Source of the DNA: Delphinapterus leucas
Lineage: Eukaryota; Chordata; Mammalia; Artiodactyla; Monodontidae
Length of the DNA stretch: 64,000 nucleotides
NCBI RefSeq assembly: GCF_002288925.2
Contig: NW_022098072.1
Span: 22,968,450-23,032,449 of the forward strand
Direction of reading: 5' to 3'
Below are positions 1-13,961 of this stretch, one piece after another (the stretch's first letter is position 1; every line of letters starts with the position of its first letter). Position numbers and translations under genes: made by a program. Under the pieces are notes generated by a model. That model was not told the DNA's origin and did no database searches. It was given only the letters and a program-made list of their open reading frames with translations.

Positions 1-734
1 GTCTTTTTATCAAGGTCACAGAGAGCTAGAACCCGGTCTGTCCCTCTGAGCCTTATTAGTTCTTTAAAATCTATAGGCTGCAAACCCAGTAATTACCCAC
101 CACTAAGAAATTATGCTTACGCTTTGAGGGAAATTGGATTGGAGAAAAAGATGTTTAAGTGGAACATAGAAAATCAGAATGGGAGATTATGTTCTTTAGA
201 AAATGTGAAGTGCCAGACTTATTTTTCAAATAGCCAACTCAGAGTCTTAAACTAATTATAATTCTACCATAAAGCTATAGTTTAATAATGAAGAAGAAAA
301 ATTGATTCAGCTATATAATATGTTGCTGTCAAAAAGCAACCAACTTGGAGTTTAAAACCTTTTTCAACAGTGTGTTTCTTATTGTGGGGTCAGTGGACAA
401 CTTGTGTCAAAGTTACCTGGGGAGCTTGTGAAAATCACCGTTCCCAGATCCCTGTTCCTCAGGTGATCTTGATGTGCACTAAGGTTGTGAGGGGCTGCCC
501 TGAGGCATGCAATCAAGCTTGGTATGCCATAGACGTGCCTAGTGGGTCCTGGGAAAAACAGAGCAGGTGAAGACGGTGATCCAGATGGCTGCTTTATGTG
601 GCCTCTCCCTTCCTCCCCAGCCCCACTGTCATCGGAGGGTACCCTCTAGAAATTGTTCCACCGTTCCCTGCTACCTACTGCCCAGGCAGACCATGGGTTC
701 CAGGCTGGCTCCATCCAGGGTTACTAAACCTCCC

Positions 735-880
735 AGCATCATTCTCTTCATCTGTAAAACGGGGAAAACATTAGTACCCATCTCATAAAACTGTTACGAG
801 AATCACGATCTAAAGTCCTTAGAAAAACGCCTGGCATTTCATAAACATTAAATAAATAATAGTTGCTATTATATGAATAC
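735..880 (+). repeat. MIR SINE fragment
   Basis: The block reads like the 3' two thirds of a MIR: 'ttcatctgtaaaac-gggg', then 'acccatctcataaaactgtt', then 'gcctggcat' and 'aataataGTTGctatt', in MIR order. It is diverged, as expected for an ancient mammalian SINE. Family recognised from recall of the consensus. Confidence 0.7.
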
Positions 881-1908
881 TTTTTTAAAAAGCTGATTCT
901 TTTTAAAACATTTCTTCCACTAATGAGTGAATGATCCAATTTTAATTAGTTCTTTGCCTAAAAAAGCTATTGAATGGGCCACTCCTTCCTTTTTTTGTAC
1001 CCACCATACTTTGAATATACAACAGCAGCAACATCTAGAACGCTTCATGTGCATTTATTTATTTACATGGTCACCTCCCCACAACCCAAGGGTAGGAACC
1101 AGGTGTTATTCACGTAGCACCGTACACAGAACATAGCACAGCAGCTACCAAATGGCAGGGAAAATCAAGTGTTTGATTCTATTAATTACTCTAACGCTAA
1201 AATGAAAGTGTTCTGTGGTGCAAAATATTTCTCAGCCTTAACTCTGGGGTGCTTAAATAGGGCCTGTCTATGACTTAGCATCAAAAGACAATGTTTGAGA
1301 ATATTCTTTGGCAATAATAGTCATTGATTTACACTGTAAACAAAACTGGATTATATAAATTAGTTCTTAGGATGTCATAGCAGAACGTGTTCACTGTTTT
1401 CGCTGCATGTTATGCATCATATATTTCCTCTGACGGTCAAAATTTAATTGGAATTTGAATAATCAAAATTCAGTACACATTTATAGAATATCAAATCATA
1501 GTTACTTATTTTAATCTCTCTCCCTTGATCTACCTATGCTCACCATGTCTGGAATATTAGCAGGCACTATATTCTAAATTGATTATTTAAATATCTAAAA
1601 CGTACATCTCTGTATTCTCCAAACTGGAAGCTCTGTGATGTGAAGGACGGATCTGGCTGGCATATTTTCATTATGCAGAGGACGAATACCAGTAAAGTGC
1701 ATATAATTTCGAGGGTAAAATTTTTAAATCATGTTTGATGAGTGAATTTGAGCTGATATTCAAAGAACAAATATGTATTGAGCAGTGCCCAGGTACAAGA
1801 TCCTTAAACCGTAAAACATGTAGTTCAAAGATGACTTTTGTACAGATTCTGATCTCAAAGAGCTTTCAGCCTGGAAAGAAAAGTAAGTATATAAAAATCC
1901 TTACTTTT

Positions 1909-2223
1909 GGGCTTCCCTGGTGGTGCAGTGGTTAAGAATCCGCCTGCCAATGCAGGGGACACGGGTTCGAGCCCTGGTCCGGGAAGATCCCACATGCCAT
2001 GGAGCAGCTGAGCCCGTGTGCCACAACTACTGAGCCTGCATGCCACAACTACTGAAGCCCACGTGCCTAGAGCCCATGCTCTGCAACAAAAGAAGCCACT
2101 GCATGAGAAGCCCACGCTCCGCAATGAAGAGAAGCCCCCGCTCGCTGCAACTAGAGAAAGCCCGTGCAGCGGTGAAGACCCAATGCAGCCAAAAATAAAA
2201 TAAATAAAAATAAATTTATTAAA
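1909..2223 (+). mobile_element. Full-length CHR-type SINE (tRNA-Glu derived)
   Basis: The tRNA-like head begins 'gggcttccctggtggtgcag', with an A-box-like 'tggtgcagtggttaag' and a B box 'gggttcgagccc'. The long body carries repeated 'cacaactactgagcc' motifs and ends in an A/T-rich AAATAAA-type tail. It is flanked by a 15-bp target-site duplication, aaaaatccttacttt (1893-1907 and 2224-2238), so it is a complete insertion. It sits in an SLC16A10 intron. This family is characteristic of whales, hippos and relatives. Confidence 0.93.
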
Positions 2224-2445
2224 AAAAATCCTTACTTTCTTCTTGTCCCTTAATGGAAATATTGAGAAAGCTGGGGGAATTTGGGGGAGATGATTATGGG
2301 AGTTGATTATGTATATAAAATCAAGGCAAACTGGGCTGAGGAGGTGACTGACCAGTAACCACTTGAAAGTCCTAAGCCTGTTGCTCAGTAATAGTGATGT
2401 TCACTTTTCCCGAGAGCAGAGTTGACATTGTGGTGTCTGTCCTAG

Positions 2446-4989
<2,544 letters not shown>

Positions 4990-5222
4990 GGTTACTCCGT
5001 GACAAGCTGGGCTCCTATGATGTGGCATTCTACCTCGCTGGAATCCCTCCCCTTATTGGAGGTGCTGTCCTTTGTTTTATCCCATGGATCCATAGTAAGA
5101 AGCAAAGAGAGATCAATAAAACCACTGGAGGAGAAAAGATGGAGAAAATGTTGGAGAACCAGAACTCTCTGTTGTCAAGCTCATCTGGAATCTTTAAGAA
5201 GGAATCTGACTCTGTTATTTAA
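4990..5222 (+). CDS. SLC16A10: SLC16A10 last coding exon with stop codon
   Basis: The acceptor 'cccttcccag' precedes 4990. The first two bases complete the split glycine codon, then LLRDKLGSYDVAFYLAG... continues in frame to TAA at 5220-5222 (about 77 residues). The first part is a loop and the last transmembrane helix (FYLAGIPPLIGGAVLCFIPW). It is followed by a basic, then Ser/Glu-rich cytosolic tail containing EKMEKMLENQNSLLSSSSG. The protein ends KKESDSVI, whose last three residues fit a class I PDZ ligand (S-x-hydrophobic). Length and tail match MCT10 as I recall it. No frame damage. Confidence 0.96.
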
Positions 5223-5987
5223 TGTCTTACATACCTCCACCAGACTGGACTTGCTTTTAGAAGTTTAAGCAAGTTTTCCTTTTATATGAATTGCAAATTT
5301 CTTATTTTTTTAATCACATCCTAGGAATAGCACAATAATTGGGAAATAGAACCTTATTACTACAAGAATCATTTTCTGCCACTGAAAGCTGTCCAATATT
5401 TCCATGAGTCTGAGGCCGGAGACTCAGACCCAATTTCATGTACAAGAAAACCTGTCTGAAAGTCAAATATTATGAGAATATGAAGCTATCTCAGTAAAAA
5501 GTAACTTCAGAAACTGTGAGCGCTATTTAGCTTATACAAATATTTAAAAATACCTCAAGCTGTATTGAAAGGGTTGCAGTTTGGTTAGGACCGGAAATAT
5601 TGTTTGTTGTCTCACTTGGCATTTTTAGTTTTGGTATCTTTGTTTTAATTTCTTCTGCTATTTGGAAACAAAATTTAAGCCTGGATTCTAGATAATATCA
5701 GATCTACTTAAATCTCAAGTCTATGTTAAAATTGCTCACCTGCTCTTAAATAAGCTTTGAAAGTAAGTTATTCTGACTTGCTCCAGTGTCAAGGGACCTT
5801 CTTGGAGCAGGTACTGACAAGGTGTTCAGAATCAAGGTGTGAGATGAACAGGATCATGTTCATAAGGGCAGAACAGTTCAGAAATCAGACATTTCTTCCA
5901 TTTACATTTTTCCCCTTTGGATTTGCAGTGTGTTTTACTCAAGTAGCCAGAAACACCCCAGATTTCTGAATTTGTTTAAATTGTAAC

Positions 5988-5993
5988 AATAAA
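5988..5993 (+). terminator. SLC16A10: Candidate proximal poly(A) signal of SLC16A10
   Basis: AATAAA about 770 bp after the stop codon ('gtaacaataaagtaaaac'). Downstream sequence contains T-rich stretches. It could produce a short 3' UTR isoform. Placement only; usage is unknown. Confidence 0.45.
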
Positions 5994-7829
5994 GTAAAAC
6001 AGAAGAATTGAAAGATATTCTGGCATTTTAACTTAGAATTTTTCTGACTTCTGATTTGTTGCTCAGTAAGACTTTGTTTAAATATCAGGTCCTAGTGCAT
6101 GTTATCAAGTTGCAGTTTTAGGCACAAATGGGAAAAAAACATCTTTGTGAAGAAAATATCTATTTCTGATAGAAAGAATTGCTCAAATCGGTAAAACTTT
6201 CTGACAAAAATTTGCGTTCATATGTACTTATCCTATTGTGTTCCCCTTTAACATTGCCTGTATTTTAAAAAATATTTTTACACACAAATATAAGAAGGCT
6301 ATTTGAGTTTTAAAGACTTAAAATTAAAACCGAAGTCATGACATGACCCATATTCATCTAAAAAACATCAGAACACGTCCCTCATTCCTGAAATTATATT
6401 AGTACATTTTTCTTTGTTATTTAGGTCTTTAAGTTAATAATGTGCAAAGCATATTTAAATCCTAAATACATATGTATTTTAGATCTTCCTCAAATGTAGC
6501 TTGTTCACCTGGGAAAATGCTGTTTTTATAAAGCACCTCCAGGATTCACCTGTTTCTAAAGTCTCTGTGCTGAGAGAAATGAAACCTATTATCTCCCTAC
6601 TTCTCTTTTCAGCTTCCATCGTTTGTGAAAGGCAAAGTCCTTCCATTCCTGTCTCTAGCTGAGGATGGAGATGCCTGGAAAGCATATGGATTTGCAATTG
6701 TTGATGGGAAAGGAGGGCAGGCAGGGGGAGGAGCAAAATGAGGCTGTTAATTAAACATCTAGAAAACCCAATAACTTTTCCTTTTAGTATCAGCTTTCTC
6801 ATCTGCAACCTTGAAGGTTCAAAGTGTAAATACTAAATACGGAATTTATTTCTAACAGAACTATAAATAATTTTGATCTTGGAGACACTCTGCAACTTAC
6901 TACTTCCAATTCTTCCACATTTCATATTCAGGGGACTTAGATAATTTGTTTTTTGGAAGGTTCTGTTGCATTAAAAAAAAAAATCTATAGTTTGACCATG
7001 CTGCCCTTTGATGTTCTTATTTTATTTAAGCTTTTACAAAATGACTTAGAAATGATAATGTAATACATTATTAGCTTCTTCATTTATTCATGCCCAGTTA
7101 TATAAAACATTATTTCCTCATTATTATCAGTGCTTTTGAAATTAGCAAAACCATACAACTAAGTACAATCATTGAACCTGCCATTATTTTTATTTTTCCT
7201 ACAGTTTCAGCACAAACTCCTGACTACCTCCCAATTTTACAGAAAGACTAGATCTAAAATAGAAAATTTATTTTGTAAAGACCTCCAAAATGTTTTTCCT
7301 TTCAAAATGTTGCTGATTTTAGGGGAAGAAAAGTAATAATCTGAAACTCAAAGACTTGATCTTGCTTATTTTCCATGATAAAAGAGCAACATGACAAGTA
7401 TTTATAATAAAACTTAGATCTCAGAATATTGTGTTTGTGTATAATATTATACATATGTTAGTTTTCAGTCTAATGGAATGAATCAAACAAGATCTACAAC
7501 ACTGAAAAGGCTCCACTAACATAGACTCTTATGGGGAGTTCTGTGCTGTAATAATATAAAGTTAAAAAGTATGAAAGGTAAGATGCTAAATTCCATAAAA
7601 TGCATATTTAGTAATATGTTTGGTACAAATAGTTATAAACATCTAAAATATATACTAAGAAAATAAAAAATATTAATATTCACAAAGATTTGTTTTAGAC
7701 CAAGAAATATTACTTTAATCTTTCAAAGTAAATCCTTTCTAATTTCTGAACAGAGTGTTACTATTGCAGTAAAGTGACCTGATGGGCCTACATTTTTTTT
7801 TGTTCAATCCAAGACACTTGTTTAAAAGA

Positions 7830-7953
7830 ATAGATACAAACTGTCACTTTGCTGTACAGCAGAAATTCACACAACGTTATAATACAATAAAAGTTTTTTG
7901 TAAATACAATAAAAGTTTTTTGTAAAAAAAATAAAAATAAAAATAAAATACCT
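7830..7953 (+). repeat. L1 3' terminus with a 22-bp tandem duplication
   Basis: 'cactttgctgtacagcagaa' followed by 'cacaacgttata' is the recognisable cetartiodactyl L1 3' end in sense. Two perfect 22-bp copies (7881-7902 and 7903-7924) of the terminal 'caataaaagtttttt' segment follow, then an A-rich tail with AAAAT units. The upstream body is missing, so this is a very short 5'-truncated copy. Confidence 0.75.
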
Positions 7954-8200
7954 TTGTTTAGCTCACAGGAAACATCCTGACCAGGCCCACCTGTGAATGA
8001 CTGCAGGGAGGAAGAAATTAACACATCCCTTCCGGAGGCTGAACAGAACCAGGAAGTGTTTGACTTTACTCCCTCCCCTTTTAGTATAAAAGAAGCCTGA
8101 ATTCTAACTCAGGCGCAATGGTTCTTGGGACACGAGTCCACTGTCTTCTTGTTCGGCTGGCTTGCTGAATAAAGTTGCTAATCCTTTGCCCACTCCCCAC
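7954..8200 (+). repeat. Solo or partial ERV LTR inside the SLC16A10 3' UTR
   Basis: The block has LTR promoter and polyadenylation architecture. A TATA box (TATAAA, 8085-8090) is followed about 80 bp later by AATAAA (8168-8173), within the typical R-like context 'ttgctgaataaagttgctaa'. A pyrimidine-rich end follows. This layout is common for gammaretrovirus-like LTRs. No internal viral coding sequence is attached. Boundaries are approximate, and I could not define the terminal TG/CA or a target duplication. Confidence 0.6.
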
Positions 8201-9994
8201 CCCCAAAAAGGAATAGATACAGAACTCTACTTTCTCATGTCATCCTCCTAATTCTGATAGGACTAAGCGAACTCAAAAGGTTCTGGCATTTGAGGCCAAC
8301 AATAGCATAAGAAGAGGAGCAACTTTACAGAAAGGCTGGATTGGGTATTGTAACAGATGCCCAAGGATCTTACAGAAACATTCTGGTTAAATTTTATTGC
8401 AGTAGACATTGCTGGGATGCATCCATTTAAGTAATAATAAACCACCCAGATTATTGATACTATATTCAAAATTTATAAATCTCTTTGATCACGGTTGTAA
8501 TGCTTCGTCTATAGCCCTACTACAAGATGTGTAATTTACACTGAAAACTGCATAGTGCTTGCATTAAGCTTCAAATTCTATTCATAAATAGAAACAGGAC
8601 TTCATTTGCATTTCATGATCATGCATTATCTGTTTATACATGTTTGCAGACCCATGGGCTCTGCCCAAGTATGGAAAAAAAAATACTTTAATTCTATTAG
8701 CTTCAACTTCCCACTTTTAAAGTCAATGTACACTTGGTTGTAAAGTAAACATGTTTACTTCCGGTAATTATACTCCTTTTAACTGCACTTAAGAACATTC
8801 TAATTTGTGCTATTGTTATTTGTAAGCTGTCCCATGTCCAGATAACTCTTGATGTTATATAAGACTGAACAGAAAATGTGGTATGAGATTTGAGGTAGGC
8901 AACCTATAGCATGGGTGCCTCTGAGGACTTCCTGGTGATGGTAAACTTTCAGACCCTTTAGTATGCCTCTATTATTATCTTTATCATTTTTCCCTTTACT
9001 TCCCCACATCCTTCAAAAACCTGCTGAAAAGTCCATTAATATCCTTGCTTAGTGCTACTGGTTGCTTAGCTGCACTGCTTACCAGTCCCTATGATTTCAG
9101 AGGATGGAACTCCATCCAATTTTGTGTAACCTGGAGAATGGCTTGCTCTTAGCTTTCAACTTAGAGTTCTAATGATACACCGAAAAAAATTTTAATTACA
9201 TGATTAAAACTGGGAGGGGTAATAAGTTTCATATAATTGTCATCTTTTGTGCTAACATATAAAACTTTAAATGTTTAAGGTAAATACTTTGAGAGAAAAG
9301 ACTGTCACGTTCTTAATATAAATATTTTCAGAGAGCTCACTTTTTAACTTTGATTTTCATATTCCATTAAAGTTTTGCTAAATCATAGTCCTGAAAGCAC
9401 ATCATGGAGGATGCCTTAGAATGTAGTGGGCCTCTGGGATGCAGTTCCTAATGAACCTGCCTTAGGCTGGGTTACACTTTATGGTGAATGGTATTAAGAG
9501 TAACTTCCCAGAGTCTAGAGATACAAGTGAAAAGTATAAGCTAATTAAGTCTGTAGTTTTTAAATATGTGAATAATTTATATAAGTATTTAAAACTCTGT
9601 GGGAAATTTCTAACTGAAAACTTCATTGTAGCTGGCAAAGAAGGAGCAAAGAATAATAAGGTGGAGAACAGGCACACACAGCTCCCAGGTTCACTGTAAA
9701 GGGATAGCCGCAGCCATATTTTATCACTTTATTTGTTGGCAGAGACTAATGCTTTGTTTTATAAATATACTACAAGTGATAGGCTACAATTTTCAAGAAT
9801 AAAGGGCCAAATGCCCATAGCTAAATATGAAACCTGCACATAACTTAGAATCATAATTCCTGATAAATACGGATTTTATCAGATAACTCCTTATGACCCA
9901 TGAAACAGTTCACTGTCACATCTTTGAATCACCCAAGCCTTGATATTTGGGACATAGTAGTCTATTTAGCTTGTCCTTTTAAAAATTAATTTTG

Positions 9995-10117
9995 GGGGAC
10001 TTCCCTGGCGGTCCGGTGGTTAAGACTCTGCACACCAATGCAGGGGGCGTGGGTTCGATCCCTGGTCAGGAAACTAAGATTGCGCATGCATGCCTGGCAC
10101 GGCCAAAAAAAAAAATT
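9995..10117 (+). mobile_element. Short CHR-type SINE
   Basis: tRNA-derived head 'ggacttccctggcggtccgg' with B box 'gggttcgatccc', a short body ending 'cctggcacggcc' and an A tail. The target duplication attaatttt lies at 9985-9993 and 10118-10126. It falls in the presumed SLC16A10 3' UTR. Confidence 0.9.
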
Positions 10118-12299
10118 ATTAATTTTTTTAAAAGTAAACAATCATCTTGGCCTCTATACATTCAAGGAAATTCTCCATGGTACTGTTTTTTTTGACAGAT
10201 ATAAAATAGGAGGCTACCTCACTTATGAAACAAGATTTCAATCTTTTATTAGTATGTTGGAAAGACAGTGGGAATGAAATAAAACCTTTCGAAGTGCTCA
10301 TGACACTCACTTGATCATGGCAGTCCACCTACCTCAGCTTTCAGTGTCTGACTAAAAATCCAGCTTAATTCTTGCTTTGTCAGTGAGTTAATGGTGATTC
10401 TGGGATTAAAAGGCAAGGGAATACAAGTTGTTAAGGGGTCGAAATATCGATAAAATTTAAGTGTTTTTCTCTGATAAATGGATTTAAAAGGAACAAAAAT
10501 GGAGTATTAACTATTGTGGCCTGTGGATAATCTGAAAAAGGAAAAAAGTGAAGAAATTTATAATCTATATACAATAATGAACACTTACTAATATGCTTCA
10601 CCAGTGGCTTTTCAAATTACACTGGCAGCTTGACGATGAGGTCGTTTTCATCTGTGTTTTCTTTGGCAGGAAGATGGATGATCACTGACAAAAGATTGTA
10701 TGCTTGTGCCTTAACCTTACAGCTTACATGTTAAACAACTCCTGTAAGAGGCACCCCTTTCCTAGTGGAACAGGGACCGTGGCAATGAATTTTTGTCCTG
10801 CTGGAGTTATCGAAAATGCTACCGTTGAGTGTGGCAATAGTGTAGGAGTTAACCCACAAGTTCCCAATCTAAAGATGTTTCTAGCCTTTCTATATGGGTG
10901 CTGTAAGAAGAGTATTTTGGAGTTGAATGTCACTAAGCATGTATGTGATATCACTATCAATATAAAACAACATTTAGAAATCAAATCAGATCTGTGACAC
11001 TATTTTGGAGCCTCTGATAAATGATTTTTATTCTTCATCAGATAATACTTTTCAGTATCTGTCAGTTATTAGAAGAGTCCATTTGTTAAATACGTGTGTA
11101 AACACATAAACCTTTTCTACTGTTATCTTCACCAAATGTAATCTTCTATAGTATGTTCTAAAATGCTAGACAGTAATGGGTCAACATATCTTTTGTAATT
11201 TAGCCTATATTGGAATATTATTTCAGGGATCCAGGGTTTGTTATCAAGAGTGCTGTATTTTGACCTGAGGCTATGAACTGACTGTATTTGGTGCCTTTTT
11301 TTCCTATCAGAGAAAGATCAGATCAAGATTGGTGCTAAATTTCATGTTCCTTGCAAAATTATTTTTTTCTTTTTAAATATATATGTCAATAAGAAATGTG
11401 TAGATCTAGCAGTATTATGCATGTTGCATTTTGTATATATGTCGGAGGAGAAAAACCTCCTATAAAACAATTACTGAGTTCAAAATCTACTTAGAGGTAT
11501 GCAATTTTTGTTAACACAGAAGGCGTTCAGTATGAAAGTCAAAAAATGATCACCAAATGAAAACTTAATGATGAACACAGCCCCCCAACATAATGCCTTT
11601 AAAGAAAAATCCCGGGTCAATGTTTCTAGCATAGTTAGCTATTCAAAGTATTCTGTGACTCGGAGGGTATGTGAAAAAAATGTTATGTATATTTTATTAT
11701 ACATATAGCTATATATACAAAATAGCTTTCTATTGAGCTTGTTTAAGTAGATATTTTAAGCTATTTTTCAGGCTAAGATTAGAGTTTTGGGAGTCATCAA
11801 TCTTAAAACTTGGACAATGAGTCACTTTTTAAAAAAAATGACACAAAGTATCACTGTTTATCTTTCAGATTTAACATAAAGAAATTAGAAAGGACTGTGT
11901 CTGGGTCAGTGTCAGCAAATCTCAGACCTATGATTATCAAGGGCTCTCAGCATCATGGTCGTGGCTGACTGTGTGACACGCACCTAAAACTCTACCCCAA
12001 ATTCCACGTGGGTCTCTGAATCCTAATGTACCTGTAAGTAGTATTCACAGGAAGTGGGGACCACAGGTTTTTATTTAACCTTGCTGTCTTTATAGACTTT
12101 GCCTTAACTCTATTTTGTGAAGATTTTAAAAATATACATTAGGAAAATAATACACACTATCATTTTCCTAATTAGGAAAACCAGACATTTAGAATCTACT
12201 GGAGCGTACTGGATTCTCTGTTAACTAATGATAATTCCATTCTACTGTTAACATTAGTTGTATGTGGAAGGGAGAACAGGGGCTTGTTAATCTGAAGTT

Positions 12300-12540
12300 A
12301 CAGGGGGAAGATAAATTGGGAGATTGGGATTGACATATCACACTATATATAAAATAGATAACTAATAAGGACCTACTGTACAGCACAGGGAACTCAATAC
12401 TCTGTAATGACCTATATGGGAAAAGAGTCTAAAAAAAAAGAGTGGATATATGTATACGTATAGCTGATTCACTTTGCTGTACAGCAGAAACTAACACAAC
12501 ATCGTAAATCAACTATACTCCAATAAAAATTTAAAAAAAA
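12300..12540 (+). repeat. L1 3' UTR end, plus orientation
   Basis: 'tataaaatagataactaata', 'ctactgtacagcacagggaa', 'cactttgctgtacagcagaa' and 'aatcaactatactccaataa' occur in order, followed by an A tail. This is the 3' terminal 240 bp of a cetartiodactyl L1, strongly 5' truncated. The same unit recurs in minus orientation at 49.2, 56.4 and 61.2 kb. Confidence 0.9.
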
Positions 12541-13196
12541 ACTACACTAGAGATGAAATATCCCTTTAGTAATAACTTCTCATGTAATTGTTAAAATATT
12601 GTGGTTTGAGAAATGTAAGATTATAAAGGCATTGCCCAATGCTTGATAAATTTGCATTTTGTTCTCCTACGAGTTTATTTTAGCCTGAAAGTTATAGCTA
12701 TGACAAACTGAACCCTGTAGTATTACTGAGAGAGAGCTTGGATATTTAAACTATCTCCTAGTATAACATGATATTTTTTATGTCAACTTGTTTTATTTTA
12801 ATGTTTACCTGAAAAGTAATTTTTAAACTATTTTGCATATTTTCAAAGTTAGAAAAACATGTTTGATTTTAGACATCAAAACCAAGTTGTTCCAAGTGCA
12901 CGCTGCACACTGCAGTGAGTCTGCTTCTCTACCTACCTACACAGGATGCCATTTTTGGCACAGTAGTTGTTTAAATATAGATCACTATGTGAAATGATTA
13001 TGCTGGGTTTGATCAGTGTGCAGTATTTTAGTACTTGCCTTATGTTTCTTTTTAAAGAGTATGATTTATAACTGATTTTTTTATAATGTGCAATTTAATA
13101 TAGATAACCGAAACCTTTTTAATGAAAAGTGCTTTGTAATCATTTGGAGGATAAGATCATTTTACTGTGGAACAATGTGATGTTCTCAGTGAATAC

Positions 13197-13202
13197 AATA
13201 AA
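13197..13202 (+). terminator. SLC16A10: Candidate distal poly(A) signal of SLC16A10
   Basis: AATAAA in 'gaatacaataaaaaactttt', followed within 40 bp by a 'ctttgtgatt' GU/U-type element. It is the last good signal before clearly repeat-derived intergenic DNA at 13.96 kb. It would give a 3' UTR of about 8 kb. Confidence 0.5.
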
Positions 13203-13961
13203 AAACTTTTAGCAAATTTCTATAAGGCTTTGTGATTATATTTATGAAATTCCCTGGGGAGAAGGGGGAAGGAAAAATTACTAGAGAAAAGGAAACAGTC
13301 TATGTTGAATAAAAGAGAAATAAGCTGTGTGCTTTTAAAGCTTCCTATATGTATTTCAAGTGTGTTTGGGTATTGTTATTTATCTAGGGCAAAGAACACA
13401 GATAGAAATAAACCAAAAGCACCGGATAGTCCAGAAACTATTTATATTTGATACTTTTTTTTTTTTGCAGTTTACTTACATTATTGCTTCTTTTACATAC
13501 ACTGATTAAACTGATTAAATTCAGCTGGTACTAAGTGATCTCCTATTCACTGAAAATTTCAGGGGACGATCAAGAGCCAGGCTGGAACTTTTTTAAAAAT
13601 CCCCTGCTATTGTGGATTACTCACTTGGAGAAAAACTGGCTGCAGTCAGAAGATGTTTATTATTTGATGAGACCTAACTACAAAGCAAATCACTATTGAT
13701 GTTTAATGGTGCTAAATAGATTTTATACATCAAACATGAAATTCGCAATATGCATTGAATATATTAATTATTTATATGCCTGTAAATAGGTACCAGACGT
13801 ACAGGCCATTGGAGGGCTTTTGAGGGAAATGGAAGAGAATGGATATGACAAATTGTTACTGATCCTAAGCAGGATAAAATTCACTCGCTTTTTTTTGTTA
13901 AATTAAAATGATAGAAGATTGCTTACTTCGCAAAGTAAACTCATTCCATAGTTGAGCAATT

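Larger units (their letters stand above)
1..2445 (+). other. SLC16A10: SLC16A10 intron (3' part of the intron before the penultimate coding exon)
   Basis: No coding exon is visible here. The short open frames lack splice context or protein-like composition. It is assigned as intron because an exon of SLC16A10 with a clean acceptor begins at 2446 and its upstream exons must lie left of the window. It contains a MIR near 735-880 and a CHR SINE at 1909-2223. The remaining AT-rich sequence shows nothing I recognise. Confidence 0.85.
5223..13230 (+). other. SLC16A10: SLC16A10 3' UTR (maximum extent; end uncertain)
   Basis: No gene-like ORF lies between the stop codon and about 13.2 kb. The region is AT-rich, with many AU-rich and poly(T) stretches. 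Two AATAAA signals are the most plausible mRNA ends: 5988-5993 (short form) and 13197-13202 (long form). Insertions in between are an L1 tail and ERV LTR at 7.83-8.2 kb, a short CHR SINE at 9.99-10.12 kb and an L1 tail at 12.3-12.54 kb. I recall the human transcript as having a very long 3' UTR, which favours the distal site. The true end cannot be decided from sequence alone. Confidence 0.6.
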
